Below, one piece after another: positions 28,039-38,206 of a stretch of DNA of 64,000 bases. The DNA is taken from the NCBI RefSeq assembly GCF_034424645.1, contig NZ_CP139969.1, positions 1,488,001 to 1,552,000 of the forward strand, given 5' to 3'. Each line of letters starts with the position of its first letter. Position 1 is the stretch's first letter. The DNA is from Bordetella avium (GTDB taxonomy: Bacteria > Pseudomonadota > Gammaproteobacteria > Burkholderiales > Burkholderiaceae_B). Position numbers and translations under genes: made by a program. Under the pieces are notes generated by a model. That model was not told the origin of the DNA. It saw nothing but the letters and a program-made list of their open reading frames with translations, and ran no database searches.

Positions 28039-28064
28039 GCATGACCCCAGAATCGGGGTCATGC
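28039..28064 (+). terminator. Hairpin between the exoprotein gene and fbp
   Basis: GCATGACCCC (28039-28048) pairs with GGGGTCATGC (28055-28064) around a 6-base loop. There is no long T run, but it lies between two convergent stops and probably serves both. Confidence 0.6.
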
Positions 28065-28149
28065 TTGCGGTCGAGGGGAGGGCGCTAGAAAGCCGATTCA
28101 GGCTCGAGGGCGCTTAATCCCCGGACTATCGGGGGCTGGCCTGAAGATG

Positions 28150-29166
28150 TCAGGTTAGACTTTCGCTGTGGTAGCGGCCCACGCGTTCGACTTCATTCTT
28201 TGAGCCAAGAATGACGCTCACGCGCTGGTGCAGTTGCTCGGGCTGAATATCCAGAATGCGCTGAGTGCCATTGATGGAGGCGCCGCCGGCCTGCTCGACG
28301 ATAAAGCTCATCGGATTGGCTTCATACATCAGGCGCAGTTTGCCTGCCTTGCCCGGTTCGCGGGCATCCCAGGGATACATAAAGATGCCGCCACGGGTCA
28401 GGATGCGATGCACGTCCGCTACCATCGAGGCGATCCAGCGCATGTTGTAGTCTTTGCCCAAGGGGCCGGTCTTGCCGGCCAGGCATTCGTCGATATAGCG
28501 TTTGACTGGCGCATCCCAATGGCGCATGTTCGACATGTTGATGGCGAACTCTTTGGTATCGGCGGGAATGCTGATTTTCTCGTGCGTGAGTACCCAGGAA
28601 CCCATTTCGCGGTCCAAGGTGAAGCCCACCACACCCTGGCCAATGGTCAGGACCAGCATGGTTTGCGGACCATACACGGCATAGCCGGCGGCGACTTGAT
28701 CACGACCGGGTTGCAGGAAGTCTGCCTCGCTGACTTCGGCGCCGGAAACATGATGCGGCGCGCGCAGGACAGAGAAAATGGTGCCGATCGACACGTTGAC
28801 GTCAATGTTGGACGAGCCGTCCAGCGGATCGAACAGCAGCAGGTATTCACCCTTGGGGTAGCGGTTGGGTATGCGATGGATGGTTTCCATTTCTTCGGAA
28901 GCCATGGCCGCCAGATGGCCCCCCCATTCATTGGCTTCCAGCAGAATTTCGTTGGACAGGACGTCCAGCTTTTTCTGCACTTCGCCCTGGACATTTTCAC
29001 TTTCGAGGCTGCCCAGCACGCCGCCCAGCGCACCTTTGCCGACCGCATGGCTGATGGCCTTGCAGGCGCGCGCCACGACTTCGATCAGCAGGCGTACTTC
29101 GGGCGCGAGCGCCTGGGCCGAGCGCTGCTGCTCGACCAGATATTGGGTAAGGGTTTTACGTTTCAT
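28150..29166 (-). CDS. fbp: Fructose-1,6-bisphosphatase class 1
   Basis: The 338-residue enzyme hydrolyses fructose 1,6-bisphosphate in gluconeogenesis. It carries the metal-binding motif [17 protein letters not shown], an EE pair in MASEEMETI and the C-terminal [26 protein letters not shown] precedes the ATG at 29166. It follows pepN by 8 bases on the same strand, so the two may be co-transcribed. Confidence 0.96.
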
Positions 29167-29174
29167 GCGGTTTC

Positions 29175-31871
29175 CTAGGCGGAGAATTCCAGTGCTTTAG
29201 ATACGATCTCGGTGACGTTGCGTGATAGCCCTTCGTGGCTGCGCACGCCTTGCAATGCGGCCTGCATACTGCCACGCAGCGCGGGCGTGAAGCGTGACCA
29301 GTTGTCCATCGCGCGAGCCAGGCGTGCGGCGATTTCAGGGTTTAAAGCGTCCAGCGCAAGCACCTGTTCCGCCCAGAAAGCATGGCCCGAGCCATCGGCG
29401 GCATGCATGCTGCGCGCATTGTTGAGGCAGAACTGGAACACCAGGGCGCGAGCGCGATTGGGATTGCGCAGCGTGAAGGCGGGGTGGGCCATCAGGGCGC
29501 GGATTTCCGGCAGGCCCGACGAGCGGGCGGCCGCCTGTAGCGTGAACCACTTGTCCACCACTAAGGGGTCGTTCTGCCAGCGGGCATAGAAATGATCGAG
29601 TGCGGCCTGAGCGATGGGGCGCGGCGCGTAGTTCACCAGGCAAGCGAGAGCCGCCATGCTGTCGGTCATATTGTCGGCGTTATCGTATTGATGCTGCGCC
29701 AGGCGCAGGGCCTGCGCCGACTCGTTCGCCATCAGATACGCCAGGGCCAGGTTCTTCAAGGCGCGTTTCCCTGCCGGGCCCGGAGCCGGGCTGTAGGGGC
29801 CTTCCTCTTGATTGGCTTCAAATATCGCTTGCCATTCGGCAGCCAATTGGCGCCCCAGCTCTGCGCGCAGAAAATCGCGCGCCACGGCCAGCGCGGGCGG
29901 ATCGATGGCAGGCATACGCTCCGCCAGTGTTTTTTCTGCGGGCAGCGCCAGGGCACGCGCCCGATAAGCAGCGTCTAGCGCCGGGTCCGTCAGTTGGGTG
30001 CGCCAGGCAGCGATAAAGCCCTGATTTACGGTCAAGGGTTGTTGCGCCTGGTGGCTGGCCGCCAAGGCCAGCAACTGGCGGCTGGCGAGTTCTTGGCCGG
30101 CTTCCCAGCGGGCGAATGGGTCCCTATCGTGGGCGCAGAGCAGTGCGAGTTCGGCTTCTGTCCAGTTGTACTCGACGATGACCGGTGCTGAGAAGCCTCG
30201 CAAAAGGGAAGGCAGCACGCCCTCTGGCACATCCTCGAAAACCCAGCTTTTACTGGTTTCACGCAGTTCGAGCAGGGCAGTCTCGCCGATCTCGACGCCG
30301 TTCAGTTTCAGCGACAGAGGACGGCCTTGGCGATCCAGCAGGCCGAAGGCGAAGGGAATATGAAAAGGCTGCTTGACCGCGTTGACGCCGGCCTGCTTTT
30401 CGACGCCAACCGGTGCGCAATGCTGCTTGAGCGTGACCGTCAGGCGGTCGCCGTCCTGGTGCAGCGTGACAGCTACGCGTGGCGTGCCTGCCTGACGATA
30501 CCAATTGCGAAACACGGACAGGTCACGGCCCGGATTCAATTGCTGGTAGACCGAGTCCATGGCGTTAACGAAGTCATCGCAGGTCACGGCTTGGCCGTCG
30601 TGACGGCGAAAATACTCGTCCATGCCGGCACGGAAACCCGCTTCGCCTAGCAGGGTGTGCTGCATGCGAATGACTTCGGCGCCTTTCTCATAAACCGTGG
30701 CGGTATAGAAATTGCCGATTTCCTGATAGCTGTCGGGGCGGATGGGGTGGGCCATCGGCCCGGCATCTTCCGGGAACTGCGCGGCGCGCAGCGTGGCGAC
30801 GTCGTCAATGCGCTTGACCGCGCGGGCGCTGGCCGCCGCCGCAGGGTCCAGGCCATGCGCCATCATGTCGGCGCTGAATTCCTGGTCGCGAAAAACGGTC
30901 AAGCCCTCTTTCAGACTCAGTTGAAACCAATCGCGGCAGGTGACGCGGTTGCCGGTCCAGTTATGGAAGTACTCATGCCCGATCACAGATTCGATGCCTT
31001 CGTAATTGACATCGGTGGCGGTCTGCGGATCGGCCAACACATAGGCCGCATTGAAAATATTCAAGCCCTTGTTTTCCATGGCGCCCATATTGAAGTCGCG
31101 CACGGCGACGACCATGAAACGGTCAAGATCCAACTCGAGGCCAAAACGGGTTTCATCCCAGCGCAGGGCGCGCTCCAGCGACTCAAGCGCCCAGGCGGTG
31201 CGCGACTCGGAGCCCGGGTCGCTATAGACCTGAAGCAGGACCTCGCGGCCGGATCGGGTGCGCACCTGTTTTTCCCGGTGCGTGAGATTGCCCGCCACCA
31301 GGGCGAACAGATAGCAGGGCTTCAGGAAGGGATCTTCCCACTGGGCTTCCTGGCGGCCGTCGGGCAACTGACGCGTGGACAGCAGATTGCCATTGGAGAG
31401 CAGCACCGGATAGCGCGCGTCGGCGCGCAGGGTCACGCGGTAGCGCGACATCACATCGGGCCGGTCGGCAAACCAAGTGATGCGGCGAAAGCCTTCGGCC
31501 TCGCATTGCGTGAAGAAATTGCCCCCTGAGACATATAGGCCCATCAACGACGAGTTGGCCGAAGGACGGCAGCGCGCGCCAATTTCCAGCGTGCATAGTG
31601 CCGGCAGGCCGCGTATGACCAGCCGCTGCTCGTCGAGTTGATAGTCCGTCCAGTCCTGGCCGTCCACGCGCAGGGATTGCAGCGCCAGCTCTTCGCCGTC
31701 CAGTTCCAGCGGGGCATCGACGGCTGCCTCGGGCTTGCGCTCTAGGCGCAAGCGGGATGTGACCAGCGTGCTTTCCGGATCAAGGTCGAAACTGAGCGCA
31801 ACCTCGGGAATGGCGTAAGGGTAGGGAAGATAATCTTTGCGGTAAACGGTGACCGGCGTATCGGTGCGCAT
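29175..31871 (-). CDS. pepN: Aminopeptidase N (M1 zinc metallopeptidase)
   Basis: The 898-residue cytoplasmic M1 peptidase removes N-terminal residues from peptides. The substrate-recognition motif GAMENKG lies near residue 264 and the zinc site HEYFHNW begins near residue 298, with the third ligand in [13 protein letters not shown]. The C-terminal half is the Ig-like and helical DUF3458 region of proteobacterial PepN. The ATG at 31871 has AAGGGA upstream; an in-frame ATG 24 codons earlier is not supported. It is directly upstream of fbp. Confidence 0.95.
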
Positions 31872-32023
31872 GGCATCCCTTGTGTAGACAGTCGAGAACC
31901 TCACTATTGTAGTAGTTGCCAGCCTGGCGACGACGATACACAAGTCTTACATGGATACCAGAAACCTTTCTGCTTTTGGCCATGTCCAACTATGATTGCG
32001 AGGCAAGTCCGAGGAGTCCCGAT

Positions 32024-32668
32024 ATGTCGAGTGTTTTGGGTGCGGTCCGGTGGGGGCGTTTGACGGCAGTGTCGTTCAGCCTTTTGGCGGCCGCGCTGGT
32101 CAGTGGATGCGCGGCGCCTACCGTCGCCGCCAGGGTGACATCGTTTCAGCAATGGCCGCAGGGCGTCGAGGGGCAGACCTATCGTTTTGAGCCGGCCAAC
32201 GCCGCTCAGGTAAACAATCTGGAATATCAGTCTTTCCAGGATATGGTTCGTGCGGGTATCGGCCCGACCGGTCTAGTCGAAGCGCGCGACGGTCAGAAAG
32301 CCCGCTTCACGGTCAGTTTTACCTACGGTTCCAAGCAAACCCAGATCATGGTGCGCCGTGCCTATGATCCATTTTTTTCAGCGGGCTATGGCTATTATGG
32401 TCCGCGTGGCTGGGGTGGGCCATTCGGGGGAGGGCCTTTCTGGGGGCCAGAGTGGGTAGATGTTCCCACCCTTGCTTTCCGTAATGACCTGAGCTTGCAG
32501 ATCAAGGATGCCGCCAAGGGGAATGCTGAGGTCTATCGCTCCACGGCCTATATTGTCAGCCAGCGTGAAGATCTGCTGCGTGCCATGCCCTATCTGGTGC
32601 AGGCGATATTCGATAACTTTCCGGGCAATAATGGTTCGGAAAGGGAAGTCGAACTTCCACTAAATTAA
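32024..32668 (+). CDS. DUF4136-type lipoprotein
   Basis: The 214-residue protein has a lipoprotein signal peptide ending LVSGC, then a DUF4136-like domain (FQQWPQGVEGQTYRFEP near the start, AFRNDLSLQIKDAAKGNAEV near the end) interrupted by a Gly/Pro/Trp/Tyr-rich insert (GYYGPRGWGGPFGGG) near residue 130. GAGGAG lies just upstream of the ATG at 32024. The family is widespread in Gram-negative envelopes; its role is unknown. It is divergent from pepN. Confidence 0.75.
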   Translation: MSSVLGAVRWGRLTAVSFSLLAAALVSGCAAPTVAARVTSFQQWPQGVEGQTYRFEPANAAQVNNLEYQSFQDMVRAGIGPTGLVEARDGQKARFTVSFTYGSKQTQIMVRRAYDPFFSAGYGYYGPRGWGGPFGGGPFWGPEWVDVPTLAFRNDLSLQIKDAAKGNAEVYRSTAYIVSQREDLLRAMPYLVQAIFDNFPGNNGSEREVELPLN

Positions 32669-32686
32669 TAATGCGTCCCTAAATAG

Positions 32687-32719
32687 AAAAAGCGCGCCTT
32701 TCAGGTGCGCTTTTTTTTT
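32687..32719. terminator. Bidirectional terminator between lipoprotein and H-NS genes
   Basis: AAAAAGCGC (32687-32695) and GCGCTTTTT (32707-32715) with a T9 tail form a hairpin between two convergent genes. Confidence 0.75.
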
Positions 32720-32728
32720 GCCACATTA

Positions 32729-33091
32729 TCATTTAATGAGAAAACTGTCGCGGCTGGCCCCGTTGCCTTCTTCTGCAACCAGCCAGCGCGGCGCTTTGCC
32801 TCGTCCGCTCCAGGTTTCACCGGTCTGCGGGTGGAGATACTTCGGAGCGACGGCTCTTTTGGAGCCATCGGACGTCGCTTTGCGGCGAGGAGCGGCTGCA
32901 CGCGTTGATTTGGCACTACCCAGCGCAGCGATGATCTCTTCGGGGGTGATATTGTATTCACGCATCGACTTCACAATCGAAGCGATAACCGGCTTGCGCC
33001 GCCGCGTTTGCAGGGCTTCGGCACGCTTTTGGAGTCGGCTGATTTCTTTTTCGATCTTGGCTTGCTGTGCTGCGTAAGTCTCTCGGGGCAT
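32729..33091 (-). CDS. hns: H-NS family nucleoid protein
   Basis: This 120-residue histone-like protein has an N-terminal coiled coil (AAQQAKIEKEISRLQKRAEAL) for oligomerisation and a C-terminal H-NS DNA-binding motif (PKYLHPQTGETWSGRGKAP). The short Arg/Lys-rich linker and unusual tail (RWLVAEEGNGASRDSFLIK) match beta-proteobacterial H-NS such as BpH3. It probably silences AT-rich DNA, of which the window has several patches, including its own promoter region. Confidence 0.92.
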   Translation of the reverse strand: MPRETYAAQQAKIEKEISRLQKRAEALQTRRRKPVIASIVKSMREYNITPEEIIAALGSAKSTRAAAPRRKATSDGSKRAVAPKYLHPQTGETWSGRGKAPRWLVAEEGNGASRDSFLIK

Positions 33092-33635
33092 GTTTGTTCC
33101 TGGTAATGGACTTTGATTCGCCGGCTTGCTTGTTATATGGTCTTGTTGCTTTTCAATAATACAGAAATTATCACCATCAGTCTTTGAATTTTGCAGTGGG
33201 TAATTGTTTCAGGACTCGAACATTTCTGTCAGCGGAACGACAGAATCAGAACCATAGCCGTTCCGTCAGCTTCGACAGCGTCTGTTGTTCAGGGTTCCGA
33301 TAAGAAAATATTTTATTTTTGAAGGATGTTCCCTCACTTTTTAGTCAGAAAGGTTAGAAGGGGCCGCAGTCAGTTCTAGGTTTTATGCGGCGATATGTCG
33401 TAATAAAAAATGCTACGAGTTTGTTGTGCGCGCAGTTTTCTCGGGTCATATGATGAGTTGGGCGTGGTTTTTTAGCCTGCCAAAATGAACTATTTTGCGT
33501 CATGGATTGTCAGCATTTCTTGCCCGGCTGGCTCCCCCGGCTGGCGGTTCGGCGTTACGATATAGGCTGAACGCTTCGGCGGAGCGCGGGCCTTTCTGAT
33601 CGCCTGTCGCCGCCGGGCCATAGATACGGAACTCC
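33092..33635. promoter_or_regulatory. AT-rich intergenic region between hns and tldD
   Basis: These 544 bases between divergent genes hold no plausible gene. They are AT-rich, consistent with an H-NS-bound control region. A 7-bp inverted repeat (CGGAACG near 33235 and CGTTCCG near 33264, separated by about 23 bases) is the only conspicuous structure. Confidence 0.4.
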
Positions 33636-35096
33636 ATGAAACTGATCGATCCCGCGATTCAATCCCTGGCTACCGCCAAATCCCTGCTGCTTGACCCTTG
33701 GGGTCTGACCGAAGCCGATCTGGCGCGGGCTTTGGGAGAAATATTTGCCCATAAGGTCGATTACGCGGATCTCTACTTCCAATACACGCGCAGCGAAGGC
33801 TGGAGCTTGGAAGAGGGTATTGTCAAAACGGGCAGTTTTTCGATCGGGCAGGGCGTGGGTGTGCGTGCGATCAGCGGCGAGAAAACCGCTTTCGCCTATT
33901 CCGACTCCCTGTCGCCGGAAGCCTTGCTCTCTTCGGCCCGCACGGTGAGAGGGATTGCGCGTCAAGGCGCAGGCAAGGTCAAGGTGGCGGCTTATCGTCC
34001 GGCTGATGACGGTCGCAGCCTCTATGCCGATATCGATCCGCTTGCCACCCTGAGTGCCGCCGATAAGGTCGCCCTGCTGGAACGTCTGGAAGGCCTGGCG
34101 CGCGCGCGCGATCCGCACATCATCCAGGTCATGGCGGGCCTCGGCGCGGAGTATGACGTCGTACTAGTTGCGGGTAGCGATGGCCGTCTTGCCGCCGATG
34201 TCAGGCCTTTGGTGCGTCTGTCACTGACCGTGATCGCCGAGCGTAACGGACGCCGTGAAATGGGCCATGCAGGCGGCGGCGGCCGCAGTGGCCTGGATTA
34301 TTTCTCCGACGAAATTCTCCGTGATTACGTTGAGCGGGCGGTTCACGAAGCCATGACGAATCTTGAGGCTCGTCCGGCGCCTGCCGGGGAAATGCCGGTC
34401 GTGCTGGGCTCGGGCTGGCCCGGCATCCTGCTTCATGAAGCCGTTGGGCATGGTCTTGAGGGCGATTTCAACCGCAAGGGGTCCAGCATCTTTTCTGGGC
34501 GTATCGGTCAGCGTGTGGCGTCTAAAGGCGTCACGGTCATCGATGACGGTACCTTGCAGGGCCGGCGCGGCTCGCTCAACATTGACGACGAGGGCAATGC
34601 TTCCCAGCGCAATGTGTTGATCGAAGATGGAATTCTGCGCGGCTACATGCAAGACACCCTAAATGCGCGCCTCATGAAAACCCAGGCCACCGGCAATGGT
34701 CGGCGTGAATCCTTCGCGCACTTGCCTATGCCTCGCATGACCAACACCTATATGCTGGGCGGCGACAAGGTGCCCGAAGAGATCATCGCTTCCGTGAAAA
34801 AAGGCTTGTATGCCGTCAATTTCGGCGGTGGGCAGGTCGATATCACGAGCGGTAAGTTCGTGTTCTCGGCGTCTGAGGCCTATATGATCGAAAACGGCAA
34901 GGTCACCTACCCCGTCAAGGGCGCAACCTTGATCGGCAATGGTCCAGACGCCATGAATCGTGTGAGCATGATCGGCAACGACATGCGCCTGGATTCCGGT
35001 GTTGGCACCTGTGGCAAAGAGGGCCAGAGCGTGCCGGTCGGCGTGGGCATGCCGACGCTGCGCATGGACGGTCTGACGGTCGGAGGTACTGCCTGA
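33636..35096 (+). CDS. tldD: Metalloprotease TldD
   Basis: The 486-residue TldD forms a heterodimer with TldE/PmbA that degrades unfolded peptides and processes some secreted peptides. The zinc site [11 protein letters not shown] begins at His267. A C-terminal cysteine lies in [18 protein letters not shown]. Size and N-terminus ([26 protein letters not shown]) are normal for the family. PmbA is not encoded in the window. A hairpin with a T10 tail follows the stop. Confidence 0.96.
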   Translation: MKLIDPAIQSLATAKSLLLDPWGLTEADLARALGEIFAHKVDYADLYFQYTRSEGWSLEEGIVKTGSFSIGQGVGVRAISGEKTAFAYSDSLSPEALLSSARTVRGIARQGAGKVKVAAYRPADDGRSLYADIDPLATLSAADKVALLERLEGLARARDPHIIQVMAGLGAEYDVVLVAGSDGRLAADVRPLVRLSLTVIAERNGRREMGHAGGGGRSGLDYFSDEILRDYVERAVHEAMTNLEARPAPAGEMPVVLGSGWPGILLHEAVGHGLEGDFNRKGSSIFSGRIGQRVASKGVTVIDDGTLQGRRGSLNIDDEGNASQRNVLIEDGILRGYMQDTLNARLMKTQATGNGRRESFAHLPMPRMTNTYMLGGDKVPEEIIASVKKGLYAVNFGGGQVDITSGKFVFSASEAYMIENGKVTYPVKGATLIGNGPDAMNRVSMIGNDMRLDSGVGTCGKEGQSVPVGVGMPTLRMDGLTVGGTA

Positions 35097-35097
35097 G

Positions 35098-35139
35098 CGT
35101 CCGATAAACAGTCATCTGGATGACGGACGTTTTTTTTTT
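35098..35139 (+). terminator. Terminator after tldD
   Basis: An outer 6-bp stem (CGTCCG/CGGACG) encloses GTCATC-TG-GATGAC and ends in a run of ten T at 35130-35139. Confidence 0.82.
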
Positions 35140-35157
35140 GTGCTAGAGTTTTTCACT

Positions 35158-35241
35158 ATGAAATTCGCGTCCCCCGCTTTTTACTTTTATTTTTATGGTT
35201 TTCTGAAGCCGCTGGCGGAGGAAGGGACGCGCTCAACCTAG
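35158..35241 (+). CDS. Phe/Tyr-rich leader peptide of the DAHP synthase gene
   Basis: The 27-codon frame runs from ATG at 35158 to TAG at 35239-35241. It reads MKFASPAFYFYFYGF in its first 15 residues: at positions 8-13 Phe and Tyr alternate (TTT TAC TTT TAT TTT TAT), with a further Phe at 15. This is the expected make-up of an aromatic-amino-acid attenuator peptide. It ends 22 bases before the 5' arm of an intrinsic terminator and about 120 bases before the DAHP synthase start. I did not see a strong Shine-Dalgarno upstream. Confidence 0.7.
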   Translation: MKFASPAFYFYFYGFLKPLAEEGTRST

Positions 35242-35288
35242 TACAGAATCCCCCCGAAAAAGCCGCCAGCGTAATTGGCGGCTTTTTT
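35166..35288 (+). promoter_or_regulatory. Transcription attenuator upstream of the DAHP synthase gene
   Basis: Three alternative pairings are visible. CGCGTCCC (35166-35173) can pair with GGGACGCG (35224-35231), enclosing the Phe/Tyr codons. GCTGGCGG (35211-35218) can pair with CCGCCAGC (35263-35270) as an antiterminator. That same segment is the 5' arm of the terminator AAAAAGCCGCCA (35257-35268) / TGGCGGCTTTTT (35276-35287). Antiterminator and terminator are mutually exclusive. Ribosome stalling at the Phe/Tyr codons when charged tRNAs are scarce would be expected to favour antitermination; this mechanism is inferred. Confidence 0.7.
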
Positions 35289-35359
35289 GTTGCCGTCAGC
35301 CTGGTGGGTTTTCGGCTACGACCCTAGCAAGCCTTAGCCATCACCCCTGGAGCATCACC

Positions 35360-36433
35360 GTGTCACACAATACCGACGACCTTCGCATCCGTGAAATCAA
35401 AGAGCTGACCCCGCCCGCGCATGTCATGCGCGAGTTCCCCTGCAGCAAGGACGTCTCCGAAACCGTATTTTCCTCGCGCAATGCCATGCATCGGATTCTG
35501 CACGGCATGGATGATCGTTTGATTGTCGTCATTGGTCCGTGCTCGATTCACGACACTCGCGCCGCACTGGAATACGCCAGTCGCCTTAAGCCCTTGCGCG
35601 ACAAACTGTCTGCGGACCTCGAAATTGTGATGCGGGTCTATTTCGAAAAGCCGCGCACCACGGTGGGCTGGAAGGGCTTGATCAATGATCCGAACCTGGA
35701 TGGCAGCTTCGACATCAATAAGGGTGTGCGCGTCGCCCGAGAGTTGCTGCTTGAGATCAATAGCATGGGCTTGCCTGCCGGCTGCGAATTCCTGGATATG
35801 ATCACCCCGCAATACATTGCGGATCTGGTTGCCTGGGGCGCAATTGGGGCGCGGACTACGGAAAGTCAGGTGCACCGTGAACTGGCCTCGGGTCTGTCGT
35901 GTCCGGTGGGCTTTAAAAACGGTACGGACGGCAATGTGAAAATCGCGGTTGACGCCATCAAGGCCGCTTCACAACCTCATCATTTCCTGTCCGTGACCAA
36001 GGGTGGTCATTCCGCCATCGTTTCCACGGCGGGCAACGAGGACTGCCATGTCATTCTGCGCGGCGGCAAGACGCCCAATTATGACGCCGCCAGTGTCGAC
36101 GCGGCCTGCCAGGACCTGTCCAAAGCCGGATTGGCGCAACGCGTGATGGTGGACGCCAGTCATGCCAATAGCAGCAAAAATCCGCAGAACCAGCCCTTGG
36201 TGGCTGACGATCTGGCTCGCCAGATGGAGAGTGGTGATCAGCGCATTGTCGGCGTCATGATCGAGAGCCATCTCGTCGGCGGGCGCCAGGATTTGTTAGC
36301 CGGCCAGGCGCTGACCTATGGCCAGAGCATTACGGATGGCTGCATTGATTGGGATACTTCCGTGCAGACGCTGGAGCGCCTGGCGCAGGGTGTGCGTCAG
36401 CGCCGCCGTGTTGCACTTGCCAGCGGAAAATGA
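35360..36433 (+). CDS. aroG: 3-deoxy-7-phosphoheptulonate synthase (DAHP synthase, class I)
   Basis: The 357-residue enzyme condenses phosphoenolpyruvate and erythrose 4-phosphate, the entry to aromatic amino acid synthesis. Class I motifs are VVIGPCSIHD near residue 59, MRVYFEKPRTTVGWKGL near residue 92 and DASHANSSKNP near residue 268. It starts with GTG at 35360, preceded by GGAG. The AroF, AroG and AroH isozymes cannot be told apart with confidence here; the upstream Phe/Tyr leader suggests control by both amino acids. It is monocistronic with its own terminator. Confidence 0.93.
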   Translation: MSHNTDDLRIREIKELTPPAHVMREFPCSKDVSETVFSSRNAMHRILHGMDDRLIVVIGPCSIHDTRAALEYASRLKPLRDKLSADLEIVMRVYFEKPRTTVGWKGLINDPNLDGSFDINKGVRVARELLLEINSMGLPAGCEFLDMITPQYIADLVAWGAIGARTTESQVHRELASGLSCPVGFKNGTDGNVKIAVDAIKAASQPHHFLSVTKGGHSAIVSTAGNEDCHVILRGGKTPNYDAASVDAACQDLSKAGLAQRVMVDASHANSSKNPQNQPLVADDLARQMESGDQRIVGVMIESHLVGGRQDLLAGQALTYGQSITDGCIDWDTSVQTLERLAQGVRQRRRVALASGK

Positions 36434-36451
36434 ATGCTAAGGCTTGCAAGG

Positions 36452-36480
36452 AAACCCGGTCATCATGGCCGGGTTTTTTT
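36452..36480 (+). terminator. Terminator after the DAHP synthase gene
   Basis: AAACCCGG (36452-36459) and CCGGGTTT (36469-36476) form a stem followed by T7. Confidence 0.87.
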
Positions 36481-36625
36481 GCAGCTTCAGTTTTGAAAGG
36501 CCTCTTGAAATCCGGGATGGGCAGCGTCAAAGTATTTTCTTTTCGGGGCAGTGGCTTCCCTCTATATCATTTGAGGTGCTGCGGCGTAGAATAAGCCTGT
36601 TTATAACCTCATACACTTCTCAGTC

Positions 36626-38035
36626 ATGAATGCTCCCTCGCATCCCGAATCCCTGCGTCGTCCTGTGCCTGCTGCCTGCCTGGATGCGCTGAAGGCGATT
36701 TTCGGTGATCGCTTTTCGGTGTCGGCCGCTGTGCGCGAGCATCACGGCCGGGATGAGTCGCCTTACCCGCCCATGTTGCCGGATGCCGTTGTGTTCGCGC
36801 ACACGACGCAAGAGGTAGCTGAGCTTGCCCGTGTCTGTAATGAATATCTCGTTCCTCTGATTCCTTACGGATCCGGCTCGTCGCTGGAGGGTCAGTTGTT
36901 GGCCATCCAGGGGGGCATCAGCCTCGATCTCTCGCAGATGAATCAGGTGCTGTCGGTCAATGCCGAAGACCTTACTGCGACGGTGCAGGCCGGCGTGACG
37001 CGCAAGCAGCTTAACGAAGAAATCCGCAATACGGGCCTGTTCTTTCCAATCGATCCGGGCGCCGACGCCAGTCTGGGTGGCATGGCCGCCACGCGCGCTT
37101 CAGGCACCAATGCGGTTCGTTACGGCACCATGCGCGAGAACGTCGTATCGCTTACGGTGGTGACTGCCGATGGCCGCATCGTGCGTACGTCTGGCCGGGC
37201 GCGCAAGTCTTCCGCCGGTTACGACCTCACGCGCATTTTCGTGGGTAGCGAAGGCACGCTGGGGATCATCACGGAGGTTACGATCCGGTTGTATCCGCAA
37301 CCAGAGGCCGTGTCGGCCGCCGTTTGCAATTTCCCCAATCTGGACGCTGCCGTACAGAGCGTTATAGAAATCATCCAGATGGGTGTGCAGGTCGCGCGAG
37401 TCGAGTTTATGGATGCGGCAGCCGTCAAGGCAGTCAATCTCTATAGTAAGCTGACGCTGCGCGAAACGCCCATGCTTGTGTTCGAGTTCCACGGCAGCCC
37501 GGCGGGAGTGCAGGAACAGGCCGAAACCGTGCAGGCCATCACCTCCGAGCATGGCGGCATGGATTTCGAATGGGCGGAACGGCCTGAGGATCGCAACCGT
37601 CTCTGGACGGCGCGACACAATGCCTATTTCGCCGGCCTGCAATTGCGACCGGGATGCCGTGCCAGCACGACCGATGTCTGCGTGCCGATTTCGCGCCTGG
37701 CCGATTGCGTGCGTGACACCGTCGATGAGCTGGATCGCGCCAGCTTCCCGTACACCATCGTAGGCCACGTCGGAGATGGGAATTTCCACGTGCTGATGCT
37801 GCTGGACAGCGAAAGCGAGGCCGAGTGGCAGGAATCCGAGACCATCAACCACAACCTGGTTCGTCGTGCGATTGCTGCCGATGGCACGAGTACTGGCGAG
37901 CATGGCGTGGGTTTGCACAAGATGCAGTTCATGGTCGAGGAGCATGGCGAGGATGCCCTCGCCCTGATGCGCAGCCTGAAGCATGCCTTCGATCCCAACA
38001 ATATTCTCAACCCCGGCAAGATTTTTTCCTGGTAA
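36626..38035 (+). CDS. FAD-linked oxidase, D-lactate dehydrogenase (cytochrome)-like
   Basis: The 469-residue flavoprotein has a PCMH-type FAD-binding domain (IPYGSGSSLEGQLLAIQGG near residue 81, GADASLGGMAATRASGTNAV near residue 140, FVGSEGTLGIITEVTI near residue 207) and a C-terminal FAD-oxidase domain with GHVGDGNFHVLML and TGEHGVGLHKM. The family includes D-lactate dehydrogenases that pass electrons to cytochrome c or quinone. It precedes glcDEF but has its own terminator, so it is a separate unit for 2-hydroxy acids. The substrate is inferred. Confidence 0.82.
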   Translation: MNAPSHPESLRRPVPAACLDALKAIFGDRFSVSAAVREHHGRDESPYPPMLPDAVVFAHTTQEVAELARVCNEYLVPLIPYGSGSSLEGQLLAIQGGISLDLSQMNQVLSVNAEDLTATVQAGVTRKQLNEEIRNTGLFFPIDPGADASLGGMAATRASGTNAVRYGTMRENVVSLTVVTADGRIVRTSGRARKSSAGYDLTRIFVGSEGTLGIITEVTIRLYPQPEAVSAAVCNFPNLDAAVQSVIEIIQMGVQVARVEFMDAAAVKAVNLYSKLTLRETPMLVFEFHGSPAGVQEQAETVQAITSEHGGMDFEWAERPEDRNRLWTARHNAYFAGLQLRPGCRASTTDVCVPISRLADCVRDTVDELDRASFPYTIVGHVGDGNFHVLMLLDSESEAEWQESETINHNLVRRAIAADGTSTGEHGVGLHKMQFMVEEHGEDALALMRSLKHAFDPNNILNPGKIFSW

Positions 38036-38055
38036 CAAGCTAGGGTTTAATCTGC

Positions 38056-38082
38056 AAGCGCCCCGATGGGCGCTTTTTTTTT
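38056..38082 (+). terminator. Terminator between the D-lactate dehydrogenase-like gene and glcD
   Basis: GCGCCC (38058-38063) and GGGCGC (38068-38073) with flanking A and T runs (T9) form a compact intrinsic terminator. Confidence 0.88.
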
Positions 38083-38206
38083 GCGTGTCAGGTCTAGCGT
38101 TTGGTGAAAAGCTCGGTCATGGGCTGCATGTAGACGCTGGGCACTGGGCCCGTCTGCGGGTAAGTCCCGGCATGATCAAAGCAGATGCTCAGGCTATCTT
38201 TCCTTC

